12,468 nt of DNA from Treponema sp. GTDB taxonomy: Bacteria > Spirochaetota > Spirochaetia > Treponematales > Treponemataceae. Position numbers and translations under genes: made by a program. Under the pieces are notes generated by a model that was not told where the DNA came from, ran no database searches, and was given only the letters and a program-made list of their open reading frames with translations. The stretch lies in the NCBI GenBank assembly GCA_017622055.1, contig JAGARY010000259.1, forward strand, positions 1 to 12,468. The letters run 5' to 3'. Shown piece after piece: positions 1-7,582 of this stretch (positions within the stretch are counted from its first letter, which is position 1; each line of letters opens with the position of its first letter).

Positions 1-200
1 AAATTGAAAAACACCATGAAGAAAGATATCTTAAATTGTTGAAAAACGTAGAAGACAAAATTGTTTTCTCAAAAGACGGCGATGCAATTTGGCAATGTAG
101 AAACTGTGGACATATTGTAGTTGGAAAAGAAGCCCCAAAAGTTTGTCCAGTTTGTGCTCATCCACAAGCATACTTCCAAGTAGCTGCAGAAAACTACTAA
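1..200 (+). CDS. Rubrerythrin, C-terminal part (5' end outside window)
   Basis: The open frame enters from the left edge (first full codon at position 3) and stops with TAA at 198-200, leaving 65 residues. The visible part starts with the end of a helix (IEKHHEERY) and then has a rubredoxin-like iron site with two CxxC pairs, CRNCG and CPVCA, separated by a short basic loop (VVGKEAPKV). This is the classic C-terminal [Fe(SCys)4] domain of rubrerythrin. In the family, the missing N-terminal four-helix domain carries the di-iron centre and the protein acts as a cytoplasmic NADH-linked peroxidase in anaerobes. The ending QAYFQVAAENY is typical of the family. A terminator lies 24 bp downstream, so the gene ends its transcript here. 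Confidence is high for the family; I cannot say whether the N-terminus is complete. Confidence 0.9.
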   Translation, partial: IEKHHEERYLKLLKNVEDKIVFSKDGDAIWQCRNCGHIVVGKEAPKVCPVCAHPQAYFQVAAENY

Positions 201-223
201 TCAATATTTTGCATCTGTAAATT

Positions 224-269
224 AAAAGACTGTTTGATAAGTTTTAAACTTGTTGAGCAGTCTTTTTTT
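224..269 (+). terminator. Rho-independent terminator after rubrerythrin
   Basis: A 9-bp stem, AAAAGACTG (224-232) with CAGTCTTTT (258-266), runs into a T7 tract (263-269). The loop holds a second small self-complementary piece (AAGTTT/AAACTT). This is a classical intrinsic terminator separating rubrerythrin from the cardiolipin synthase gene. Confidence 0.85.
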
Positions 270-281
270 ATGGAAAAAAAT

Positions 282-310
282 TTGCCTTTTTTTTTAAATT
301 TTAGTAAATT
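282..310 (+). promoter_or_regulatory. Possible sigma-70 promoter for cardiolipin synthase
   Basis: TTGCCT (282-287) and TAAATT (305-310) are spaced by 17 bp, about 40 bp before the ATG at 352. The region is so AT-rich that chance matches are common, so confidence is low. Confidence 0.3.
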
Positions 311-351
311 TAAACGAGTTTTATTCATTATTTTAAAGTTTGGGATGGGTT

Positions 352-1932
352 ATGGAAAGAGTAAAAGAGACAGAAAAGATTTTAACTAATAAAAAGTTTA
401 AAAGTTTTATGAAAAAAGCTTTATTTAGTAGACTTGTTCTTTTTGGTCTTATTTTAATTTTTCAACTTTTTTTATATTTACTATTTATTTTATGGCTAAA
501 ACCATACTTTAATCTTTTTTTGGGAAGTAATGTTTTAATTATTTTTATTTTTATGATTGTTTTGGCAAATAGCAATGGTAAAAATGAATTTAAAATTGCA
601 TGGTTAGTTCCTGTTTCAATTTTTCCACTTTTTGGTGTGGCAATGTATTTGCTTTATCACACAAATGGCGGTGGCTTAAAAACAAAGAAAAAACTTTTAT
701 GTTTAAAGAACAAAACAGAAAATCTTTTACAAGAAAATCAAAATCATTCTGAAAAAATCAAAGAATATTCGGAAGTGGAAGGACTTTCTAATTTTTTAAT
801 TAATTCTGGAAAATATTATCCTTCTTTTGATTCCAAAGTTACATATTTTAAAAATGGTGAATTATTTTTTGATGATTTTATTTCAAAATTAGAAAGTGCC
901 AAAAAATTTATTTTTATTGAATTTTTTATTATAGATTTAGATGAATCTTGGGAAAAAATTGTTTCTGTGTTGACAAAAAAAGCAAGTGAAGGTGTTGAAG
1001 TTAGAGTTCTTTATGATGCTATGGGCTCCATTTTAGCTTCTTCAAAATTTTATGTGAATTTTTTGCAATCTAAAGGAATAAATGCACAAATATTTTTGCC
1101 ACTTTTTCCAATTTTTTCTACTCAGCAAAATAATCGGGATCACAGAAAAATTGTTGTTATTGATGGCCAAATTGCTTATACAGGTGGCGTAAATATTTCA
1201 AATGAATATTTTAATATGGAACAGCGCCGTTTTAATTATTGGAAAGATAATGCAATTAGAATTGAAGGTTCTGCAATTAAATCTTTTGTTGCAATGTTCA
1301 TGCAAACTTGGAATATTTCTAAAAAATACGATGATAATTATGAATATTATTTAAACTCTTGTGATGCTTCAAATGAAGAAAAAGGTGTGATTATTCCTTA
1401 TGGTGATGATGCTTATAATAATCAAGATTTAGCGGAAAATATTTATTTACATATAATAAACAATGCAAAGAAATATGTAAAAATTACAACGCCTTATGTT
1501 TTAATAGATAATCAACTTTTTGAAGCCTTGGTTTTTGCGGTTAATAGAGGAGTTGAAGTTTCAATTATTGTTCCTTCAGTTCCAGACCATTTTGTGACTT
1601 TTTGTATGGGGCGAGTTTTTATAAAGCAGTTAATTGACATGGGTGTAAAAGTGTACGAATATAAACGAGGATTTATTCATGCAAAAACTTTTGTGAGTGA
1701 TGATAGATTTGCCACAATTGGCTCAGTGAATCTTGATTATAGAAGTCTATTTCATCATTTTGAGTGCGGGGCTTTGCTTTATGAAAAACCTTGTATAGAA
1801 GATATAAAAAATGATTTTTCAGAAATGATTGAAAATGATTGCAAAGAATTTACACAAGAAAGTTATAAATCATTCCCATTAGTAAATAGAATGATTGGAA
1901 GAATATTTAAAGTGTTTGCTCCGTTGATGTAA
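352..1932 (+). CDS. cls: Cardiolipin synthase (two-HKD phospholipase D superfamily)
   Basis: A 526-residue protein that should join two phosphatidylglycerol molecules into cardiolipin plus glycerol at the inner membrane. Two N-terminal hydrophobic stretches (about residues 25-50 and 58-72, with a further one near 83-102) match the PLDc_N membrane anchor. Two catalytic HxK(x4)D motifs follow: H264-R-K266...D271 in HRKIVVIDG, followed by GGVN, and H443-A-K445...D450 in HAKTFVSDD, followed by GSVN. Both sites look intact and the length fits bacterial Cls (about 480-530 aa). I chose ATG 352 because a GGGATGG ribosome-binding-like stretch lies just upstream; the frame also allows a TTG at 340, which would place GGGATGG inside the coding sequence. 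Transcription is probably monocistronic, since the next gene is on the opposite strand. Phosphatidylserine synthase-like PLDs are an alternative, but the anchor and length favour Cls. Confidence 0.93.
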   Translation: MERVKETEKILTNKKFKSFMKKALFSRLVLFGLILIFQLFLYLLFILWLKPYFNLFLGSNVLIIFIFMIVLANSNGKNEFKIAWLVPVSIFPLFGVAMYLLYHTNGGGLKTKKKLLCLKNKTENLLQENQNHSEKIKEYSEVEGLSNFLINSGKYYPSFDSKVTYFKNGELFFDDFISKLESAKKFIFIEFFIIDLDESWEKIVSVLTKKASEGVEVRVLYDAMGSILASSKFYVNFLQSKGINAQIFLPLFPIFSTQQNNRDHRKIVVIDGQIAYTGGVNISNEYFNMEQRRFNYWKDNAIRIEGSAIKSFVAMFMQTWNISKKYDDNYEYYLNSCDASNEEKGVIIPYGDDAYNNQDLAENIYLHIINNAKKYVKITTPYVLIDNQLFEALVFAVNRGVEVSIIVPSVPDHFVTFCMGRVFIKQLIDMGVKVYEYKRGFIHAKTFVSDDRFATIGSVNLDYRSLFHHFECGALLYEKPCIEDIKNDFSEMIENDCKEFTQESYKSFPLVNRMIGRIFKVFAPLM

Positions 1933-1993
1933 TGAAAGAAGACAAACGTTTGTTCATTTTGTCCCTATGTCATTCTCTGTAATTTATCATTTA

Positions 1994-2049
1994 TGTCATC
2001 GAGAATCTATGCTCAAAACAAGATCCTCGGAACAAGTCCGAGGATGACA
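1994..2049. repeat. Palindromic intergenic repeat
   Basis: The outer arms TGTCATC (1994-2000) and GATGACA (2043-2049) are complementary. Inside, ATCCTCGGA (2023-2031) pairs perfectly with TCCGAGGAT (2037-2045) across a 5-nt loop. The last arm can pair with either partner. It sits between two convergent genes, so it may also help end transcription, although no T tract follows. A related fragment (TGTCATTCTCTG) lies about 30 bp to the left, and GACAGAGC occurs twice just to the right. The layout looks like a dispersed palindromic repeat; copy number was not tested. Confidence 0.6.
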
Positions 2050-2074
2050 GAGCAACACAAGGACAGAGCTTTTA

Positions 2075-2902
2075 TTAGTATTCAAAAACAAATTCTGTTT
2101 GAGAAGTTAATTCATTTACTGTTGTTCCGAATTTTTGTGAAACGGCATAGTTAGAAAGTTTTGCTACATTTCCAACAGAATCATATTTAATTACTAAACG
2201 ATTTAAAACTTCTTTGTTATCATCGTAAGTTGTAATTTCTTCAAGTTTTCCATTTTTGTAGCGGAAAATTTGCTTTGTTGTTTTGTCAGAAATACTTGAA
2301 TAATTTGTGATGCTTTGAATTGAACCATCTTCTGCATATTCAAAAATCTCTTCTTCATCCAAAGTGCCATCTGCAAAATAAGTTGCAATTGAACTATAAC
2401 GTCCTTTATCGTCATATTTGTAGATTGTTTTCCACATTAAAGCACCATCAGAATTATAACCAGACTTATCTACTAAATTTCCATCTTTATATGAATAAAT
2501 AGTTTTAGATTTTAAATTGTTATTTGCATCATATTCAGAAACATCTGATTTTTGTCCGTTGTTATAAGAAACTTCTGTTTTCCAAACTAATTCAGAATCT
2601 GCATTATATCCACTTTGATTTATAAGACTTCCGAATGCATCGTAATTAGAATCAATTTTACTAATTAATACATCTCTGGCTGTGTATTCAAAAGATTCAA
2701 AATCATAGCCGTTTTCATCAAAAGTTCTAACAACTTTTAATTCTGGAGTTCTAAAATAGTTCCCAAATTTTGATGAAATGGCAAAATCTGTTTGAGTGTA
2801 TCCTTTTGGATTTCCTTCAAAAGAAACATAATCAAAAATATTAATTGCAGAAAGTGAAGAACAAATTCCAGCAATAAATCCAAGAACTAATAGTTTTTTC
2901 AT
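2075..2902 (-). CDS. Secreted protein with tandem YD-like repeats, function unknown
   Basis: A 275-residue protein. Residues 1-19 form a signal peptide (KK, hydrophobic core, cleavage likely after SLSA). The cysteine in AGIC could be a relaxed spirochaetal lipobox, but isoleucine at -1 makes that doubtful. From about residue 65 to 255 the chain is a series of roughly 24-25-residue units of the form Y-D/N-x-x-G-x-L-x-x-K-T-x-Y. The clearest pair is SGYNADSELVWKTEVSY (97-113) and SGYNSDGALMWKTIYKY (147-163), exactly 50 residues, or two units, apart. Such units resemble YD/RHS-type or MORN-like beta-hairpin repeats, which suggests an extracytoplasmic beta-rich rod. I recognise no enzyme motif. 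The start is fixed by a strong GGAGGA ribosome-binding site (2906-2911) and a good promoter upstream. It could be a periplasmic or surface structural protein; no finer role can be supported. Confidence 0.85.
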   Translation of the reverse strand: MKKLLVLGFIAGICSSLSAINIFDYVSFEGNPKGYTQTDFAISSKFGNYFRTPELKVVRTFDENGYDFESFEYTARDVLISKIDSNYDAFGSLINQSGYNADSELVWKTEVSYNNGQKSDVSEYDANNNLKSKTIYSYKDGNLVDKSGYNSDGALMWKTIYKYDDKGRYSSIATYFADGTLDEEEIFEYAEDGSIQSITNYSSISDKTTKQIFRYKNGKLEEITTYDDNKEVLNRLVIKYDSVGNVAKLSNYAVSQKFGTTVNELTSQTEFVFEY

Positions 2903-2930
2903 AATTCCTCCAAAAAAAACTCTGTGTTTA

Positions 2931-2959
2931 ACTATATTTGATTATCGGCTTATTGTAAA
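2931..2959 (-). promoter_or_regulatory. Sigma-70 promoter of the secreted repeat protein
   Basis: Read on the minus strand, TTTACA (2954-2959) and TATAGT (2931-2936) are separated by exactly 17 bp. They lie about 30 bp before the ATG and ahead of the GGAGGA ribosome-binding site. The -35 box coincides with that of the divergent promoter on the plus strand. Confidence 0.6.
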
Positions 2960-2981
2960 AAAAAATAAAGCGAATTAATAT
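2953..2981 (+). promoter_or_regulatory. Possible promoter of the UDG-like gene, overlapping the divergent promoter
   Basis: TTGTAA (2953-2958) and TAATAT (2976-2981) are spaced by 17 bp. Transcription would start near 2988, right at the AAGGA ribosome-binding site (2988-2992), giving a very short leader. The arrangement is plausible but tight. Confidence 0.4.
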
Positions 2982-2998
2982 TACTTTAAGGAAAAAAC

Positions 2999-3772
2999 AT
3001 GACAAATTTTCAATGGGAATGCTTCAATAAGTTTCGTAATACTTTTAAAGATATGGTTACACAGTGGAATAATCAAGCAAAATCTTTGATTCTTGTGCAA
3101 GAAAAAGCTATGGAATTCTTCAAAAATGTAGATTATGAACTTCAAACTCCAATTGTTTATAATACAGCTTTAGATGAAATTACACAAAATGATGAAATAA
3201 AGTTGATTGTAATTGGTGATAATCCTGGGAAAGATGAACAACTTACAAAAAATCAAAAATATTTGGTTGGGCAAGCTGGAAAATTAGGAAATAGTTTTTT
3301 TAAAAATCATGATGAATTGGGAATTGATTTTAGAAAAAATGTGATAATTCTTAATAAAACACCAATTCATAGTGCAAAGACAAATCAATTAAAGAAATTT
3401 GCTACTTTTGGTGGAAAAGAGATTGAAAATTTAATAAAAGAAACCCAAATTTGGATGGCACAAGAAACAGCAAAACTTCATCAAAAGTTATTACAATGTT
3501 CTGAAAATAAAGATTTTCCTCAATTGTGGTTGGTTGGCTATTCGGAATTAAAAGAAAAAGGAATTTTTACAGATTATAAAAATGAATTGAAAAAGCAATA
3601 TCAAAAATCAGAAGAGGCAAAAAAGGCTTGGGCTAACGTGTTTGTATATCAACATTTTTCTATGAACAGATTTTCAATTGATTTAAAAGAATTTTCAACT
3701 GAAAACAAAAATTTAGATTTGAAAACTCAGTTGAAAACTCTTGGTAAAAAACACAAGGATGAGATTTTTTAA
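2999..3772 (+). CDS. Uracil-DNA glycosylase superfamily protein (divergent)
   Basis: A 257-residue soluble protein. Residues 69-99 read as the first active-site segment of the uracil-DNA glycosylase fold: LIVIGDNPGKDEQ, then YLVGQAGKLGNSFF, which matches the GxxPG...FVGxAGxxL layout of family-4-type enzymes. It is followed by VIILNKTPIHS (115-125), corresponding to the conserved Asn-containing strand. Near the C-terminus VYQHFSMNRF (216-225) stands where other members have the second motif, HPSxxxR. The GDNPG core is not the canonical GEAPG, so catalysis on uracil is uncertain and it may act on another damaged base. About 65 residues precede the core, longer than typical family-4 proteins. 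AAGGA sits 6 nt before the ATG. The stop is only 8 bp from the stop of the convergent transferase gene, with no obvious strong terminator between them. Confidence 0.72.
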   Translation: MTNFQWECFNKFRNTFKDMVTQWNNQAKSLILVQEKAMEFFKNVDYELQTPIVYNTALDEITQNDEIKLIVIGDNPGKDEQLTKNQKYLVGQAGKLGNSFFKNHDELGIDFRKNVIILNKTPIHSAKTNQLKKFATFGGKEIENLIKETQIWMAQETAKLHQKLLQCSENKDFPQLWLVGYSELKEKGIFTDYKNELKKQYQKSEEAKKAWANVFVYQHFSMNRFSIDLKEFSTENKNLDLKTQLKTLGKKHKDEIF

Positions 3773-3780
3773 TAATGGAA

Positions 3781-4821
3781 TTATTGTTGTTCAGATTCTT
3801 CCATACTTTTGCGTTTTAAGATTGCTTGATTTGTGTAGTGAATGAATGTAAAGAACAAAGTTACAAAGAATAAAGTAAGTAATAAAACCATCATTCCTTT
3901 GTATGTACCAAGCAAGTATGAAATAACAACAAGTGAACACAAAAGCAACTGAATAAATACAACAAGATAAAGTGTTCCAGGTTTTGTGTATCCTAAATTT
4001 AATAATTTATGATGCAAGTGAGATTTATCTGGAGACATAATAGGTCTTTTATCTCTGATACGACGCCAGATTGCTGCAATTGTATCAAAAATAGGAAAAG
4101 CAGCTAAACTTACAATAATCAAAAATTTATTAAATTCAATTACATTATCTGAAGGAATTAAAGGTATTGTTGCAATCATAAAGCCTAAGAATTGGCTTCC
4201 ACAATCTCCCATAAACAATTTTGCAGGTGGCCAGTTAAAGCACAAGAATCCTAAAATAGATGCAGCCAAAATAAAACAAATAACGGCAACATTATTTGAA
4301 GAAAGTGTATAGATAATACCTAGTGTTAAAATTGTTGTAAAAGAAAGAGATCCACATAAGCCGTCAAGACCATCAATTAAATTGAAAGCATTGATAACTC
4401 CAATAATCCAACAAAAAGTAAGTACATAACTTATGATTAAAGGAAGTTCAAATGGCCCAATTTGTTTAAATCTATTACCAGAAAATATTACAAAACTAGT
4501 TGCGATAATTTGAACTAATAATTTTATGATAGCACGTAAAGTGTGAATATCATCAATGAGACCAAAAACAAAAATAATCAAACCTGCAGAAATTATTGGT
4601 AAATATGTAAAAAATAGAGAAGAATCTGTAAGAAGAATGTATGCAACTGTACAGATAAAGAAGGATATTGCTATGCCAACTCCCCCTAGTCTAGAAATAT
4701 TACCAGAATGGATTTTTCTAGCATCTTGATAGTCAAATATATTAAATTTAGTTGAAAGTTTAATTATGAGAGGCATAGAGAGTAATGAAAGTACAAAGGC
4801 AATTAAAGAAATAATTAACAT
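3781..4821 (-). CDS. WecA/TagO-type undecaprenyl-phosphate glycosyl-1-phosphate transferase
   Basis: A 346-residue polytopic membrane enzyme of the MraY/WecA superfamily. It would transfer a HexNAc-1-phosphate (GlcNAc-1-P in WecA/TagO) from UDP-sugar to undecaprenyl phosphate, the first step of a lipid-linked glycan. Family motifs appear in order: RKIHSGNISRLGG (35-47), the Mg-binding LIDD at 88-91, NAFNLIDGLDGL (144-155), KLFMGDCGSQFLG (201-213), and the cytoplasmic histidine motif SHLHHKL (267-273). About ten hydrophobic segments surround them. MraY itself differs in its C-terminal motif, so WecA/TagO fits better. The frame stays open to a TTG at 4857, but that lies upstream of a TATAAT box and has no ribosome-binding site; ATG 4821 begins right at the first helix (MLIISLIAF), which fits the family. 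No clear Shine-Dalgarno precedes it and the leader would be very short. It is divergent from the Wzz-Wza genes. Confidence 0.88.
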   Translation of the reverse strand: MLIISLIAFVLSLLSMPLIIKLSTKFNIFDYQDARKIHSGNISRLGGVGIAISFFICTVAYILLTDSSLFFTYLPIISAGLIIFVFGLIDDIHTLRAIIKLLVQIIATSFVIFSGNRFKQIGPFELPLIISYVLTFCWIIGVINAFNLIDGLDGLCGSLSFTTILTLGIIYTLSSNNVAVICFILAASILGFLCFNWPPAKLFMGDCGSQFLGFMIATIPLIPSDNVIEFNKFLIIVSLAAFPIFDTIAAIWRRIRDKRPIMSPDKSHLHHKLLNLGYTKPGTLYLVVFIQLLLCSLVVISYLLGTYKGMMVLLLTLFFVTLFFTFIHYTNQAILKRKSMEESEQQ

Positions 4822-4833
4822 ATAGATAATTCT

Positions 4834-4839
4834 ATTATA
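4834..4839 (-). promoter_or_regulatory. -10 box for the WecA-like gene
   Basis: A perfect TATAAT on the minus strand lies about 12 bp before ATG 4821, implying a leader of only a few nucleotides. No good -35 box is found 16-18 bp upstream, so this is tentative. Confidence 0.35.
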
Positions 4840-4878
4840 AAACGTGGTGATTATCAATCATAAAATAAATAATTGTTA

Positions 4879-4908
4879 TTGAATTTTAGTAATGAAAGAT
4901 GATAAAAT
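4879..4908 (+). promoter_or_regulatory. Probable promoter of the Wzz-Wza operon
   Basis: TTGAAT (4879-4884) and TAAAAT (4903-4908) are spaced by 18 bp. Transcription would start near 4915, about 26 nt ahead of the Wzz ATG and its AGGGA ribosome-binding site (4931-4935). Confidence 0.45.
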
Positions 4909-4940
4909 AAAAAGATTTCATATAAAATAAAGGGAATACT

Positions 4941-5981
4941 ATGTTGCAAAATGAAAATATAAATAGTCAAGTTGAAGATAATTCACAACCAAATGACGAC
5001 GATGAAATTTCTTTAATTGATTTATTTGCGGTTCTTTGGAAAAGAAAATGGATGATTATTGGAATTACTGTGGCTGCTATGGTTGCAGTTGTTGTTTATA
5101 GTGTTATTTCTTTAATGCTTCCACCTGAAAAATCATATATGCCAAATGAATATACAGTTTCTTCTACAATGCTTATTCGTGAAGATGATTCTAGTTCGGG
5201 AATTAATCTTGGAGGTGCTTCTTCTATGGCAAGTTTGCTAGGAATTTCAATTCCTTCTGGTGGTTCAAATACGAGTTCTTTGATTTTGTATTTAATAAAG
5301 TCCGATATATTTTTAGATGCAATTGTAAAACAGTTTGATATTATTAATAAATATGAAATTGAAAAGTCACCAATAGCGAATGGAAGAGATACAGTTAGGG
5401 AGTTAGTAACAGCAGAATTTGATAGTGGAACTGGTGTATTAAAACTTTCTTGTACAAGCACTGATGTTCAATTTGCTTTTGATGTTGTTAATTTTACAGT
5501 TGAATGGATTACTACAAAATTAGAAGAACTTGGAATTGATAATGATGAAATTTCAAAAGAGAACTTAGAAAAAAACTTAGATAGTGCTTGGAAAGAAATT
5601 CAAAAACTTACTTATGATTTGAAAAAACTTACTTCAGAAATTGCTGAAGGTAGAAAACTTAGAACAACAGACACAACTTTGGAGCAATACAAAATTGAAA
5701 TGGAATTGGAAGCTCAAAAAACTGTCTATGCACAGTTAAAGAGTCAATTAGAAATGCTTGAAATTCAAATGCAAACAGATACTCCAACATTCCAAGTTTT
5801 GGAATACCCTTCAATTCCAGATAGAAAATCTGGTCCTTCAAGAGGAAAATTGTGTATAATTGTTTCTTTTGCTGCATTCTTTATTTCTGTATTCCTTGCA
5901 TTCTTAATAAATGCAATTGAAAATATTAAAAAAGATCCTGTTGCTATGGCAAAACTTAAGGGCGAAAAAAAATCAAAATAA
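4941..5981 (+). CDS. Wzz-family chain-length determinant / polysaccharide co-polymerase
   Basis: A 346-residue inner-membrane protein that should set the length of a surface polysaccharide and link polymerase to exporter. An acidic N-terminal tail is followed by EISLIDLFAVLWKRKW (22-37), the standard entry to the Wzz domain, then transmembrane helix 1 (about 37-60). A periplasmic domain follows with a low-complexity Gly/Ser stretch (85-112) and long coiled-coil helices (about 203-282). A Pro-rich turn, YPSIPDRKSGPSRG (289-302), leads into transmembrane helix 2 (about 303-324) and a short basic tail. No Walker A/B tyrosine-kinase domain is attached, so it belongs to the kinase-less PCP class unless a separate kinase exists elsewhere. 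It has a GGGA-type ribosome-binding site 5 nt before ATG. The next gene follows after 22 bp, so the two are co-transcribed. Confidence 0.88.
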   Translation: MLQNENINSQVEDNSQPNDDDEISLIDLFAVLWKRKWMIIGITVAAMVAVVVYSVISLMLPPEKSYMPNEYTVSSTMLIREDDSSSGINLGGASSMASLLGISIPSGGSNTSSLILYLIKSDIFLDAIVKQFDIINKYEIEKSPIANGRDTVRELVTAEFDSGTGVLKLSCTSTDVQFAFDVVNFTVEWITTKLEELGIDNDEISKENLEKNLDSAWKEIQKLTYDLKKLTSEIAEGRKLRTTDTTLEQYKIEMELEAQKTVYAQLKSQLEMLEIQMQTDTPTFQVLEYPSIPDRKSGPSRGKLCIIVSFAAFFISVFLAFLINAIENIKKDPVAMAKLKGEKKSK

Positions 5982-6003
5982 AATTGAATAAATAGAGGTA
6001 AAA

Positions 6004-7560
6004 ATGAAAAAGTTTTTAATATTTAGTTTTTGTTTATTTTCTTTTGTAGCTTCTATTTTTGCAGAAGAAACTTCAACGACATTTGTTCCAGAGGTTTCTA
6101 TGGCACAACAAGCTATTGCTTCTCCAGATTATATAGTTACGCCTGGTGATATTTATTCTTTGGCGATGCAAGGAACTACAATTTCGGTTACAATTGATTC
6201 TTCTTATAGATTAAGAGTTGGAAGTCTTGGTGTAATAAATGTAAAAGGGCTTACTTTTCAAGAATTAAAAAATAAGGTTGAAAATCTTGTAATTAGTAAT
6301 TATCCAACAGCAAATGTTCAGTTTGTAATTACTAACCCAGCTAGTTTTAAGGTTGTTATAACAGGTGAAGTTACTACAGCAGGCGAAGTTACTACTTGGA
6401 GTTTAAGAAGACTTAGTGACGTTATTAAGGGAAGATTAACTCCTTATGCTTCTACAAGACAAATTATTGTTGAATCTGATAAAGGTGTTCAAAAAAAATA
6501 TGATATTTTTCAGGCCACAAGATTTGGAGATATGAGTCAAGACCCATATTTAAGACCTGGTGATAAAATTATTGTTCCAAAATATGAAAGAAAAGTTAAA
6601 TTGCTTGGTGCTGTAAAAAGACCTGGTGTATATGAGTTACTTCCAGATGAACAGATTCAAGATTTAATTAATGTTTTGGGTGATGGTTATACAGAAGATG
6701 CAAACAAAGACGATATTTTATTGAAACGCTTTGTTGGTGGTAAGGAAGTTTGGGAAAAGAAACATTTAAAAGAAACTGATGTTATTGCAGATATTAATTT
6801 GTTTTCAAAAGATGAAGTTAATGTTCTTTCTTATTCATTGACTCGCTCTGTTTTTTATGTTGAAGGTTCGATTGTTGTAGAAAAAGAAAAAGATTCAGAA
6901 ACAACAGAAGATGCCGCTACCGAAATAGAAGTAGAAAAAGATATAGATACTTCTACAAAATATATTTCTGCAGGTACAGTTAGTGAACCAGTTAGTTTAA
7001 ACAGAATTTTAGTTGAATTTGATGTTGGAACAAGTTATGCCGCAATTGTAAAAGAAAACAAAGATTGGTTTGTAAATAATTCTGCAGATTTGGAAAATGC
7101 TTATATTAGACGTAAGATTCAGAGTGAAAATTCTGAACCAGAAGAAGAGATTATTAAAATTGATTTGAAAAAGATTTTGTATGGTTCTGGATTTTATGAA
7201 GATTTAATTGTTCAAGCTGATGATGTTTTGTACGTTCCTTATGTTCAATACTACGTTTTGGTAAACGGTGCTGTAAATGCTGTTGGAAGGTATCCATACC
7301 AAGCAGGTAAGAATTATATGTATTATGTGAATCTTGCAAATGGTATTGATTTGGATCAAAATGTTTTTGGAACAGTAACAATTAAAACAAAGGAAGGAAA
7401 AAGACTTTCTAAGAAAAGTGTTATTCCTCCAGAAGCTGTAATTTCTGTGCATAGAAATTCTCCAAAAGGAGGATGGTTGATACCTTTGCTTACTTCAATA
7501 TTAACGTTCTTAGGTGCTTTGATTACGGCATATGGTCAAATAAAAGGTTTTAGTTTTTAG
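6004..7560 (+). CDS. Wza-type polysaccharide export protein with SLBB domains
   Basis: A 518-residue exported protein of the outer-membrane polysaccharide exporter (OPX) family. Signal peptide 1-20 (cleavage after SIFA) has no lipobox cysteine, so it is not a Wza-like lipoprotein. Residues 41-111 (DYIVTPGDIYSLAM...NVQFVIT) form the Poly_export domain. SLBB-type ligand-binding repeats follow, near 114-195 (KVVITGEVTTAGEV), 197-285 (VKLLGAVKRPGVYEL) and 416-485 (YYVLVNGAVNAVGRYPY). An acidic Glu/Lys-rich insert at about 291-313 looks like a flexible linker. The last 30 residues hold a hydrophobic helix (490-511), which in OPX proteins would span the outer membrane or act as anchor. It follows the Wzz gene by 22 bp, with AGAGG 6 nt before ATG, so exporter and co-polymerase should be made together. 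It is longer than E. coli Wza (about 380 aa), as expected from the extra SLBB unit and linker. Confidence 0.9.
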   Translation: MKKFLIFSFCLFSFVASIFAEETSTTFVPEVSMAQQAIASPDYIVTPGDIYSLAMQGTTISVTIDSSYRLRVGSLGVINVKGLTFQELKNKVENLVISNYPTANVQFVITNPASFKVVITGEVTTAGEVTTWSLRRLSDVIKGRLTPYASTRQIIVESDKGVQKKYDIFQATRFGDMSQDPYLRPGDKIIVPKYERKVKLLGAVKRPGVYELLPDEQIQDLINVLGDGYTEDANKDDILLKRFVGGKEVWEKKHLKETDVIADINLFSKDEVNVLSYSLTRSVFYVEGSIVVEKEKDSETTEDAATEIEVEKDIDTSTKYISAGTVSEPVSLNRILVEFDVGTSYAAIVKENKDWFVNNSADLENAYIRRKIQSENSEPEEEIIKIDLKKILYGSGFYEDLIVQADDVLYVPYVQYYVLVNGAVNAVGRYPYQAGKNYMYYVNLANGIDLDQNVFGTVTIKTKEGKRLSKKSVIPPEAVISVHRNSPKGGWLIPLLTSILTFLGALITAYGQIKGFSF

Positions 7561-7582
7561 GGCAGAACATTTAATGCAACAA

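Noticed and set aside
4822..4857. N-terminal extension of the WecA-like protein from TTG 4857
   Set aside because: It has no ribosome-binding site, lies upstream of a TATAAT box, and ATG 4821 starts exactly at the first membrane helix.
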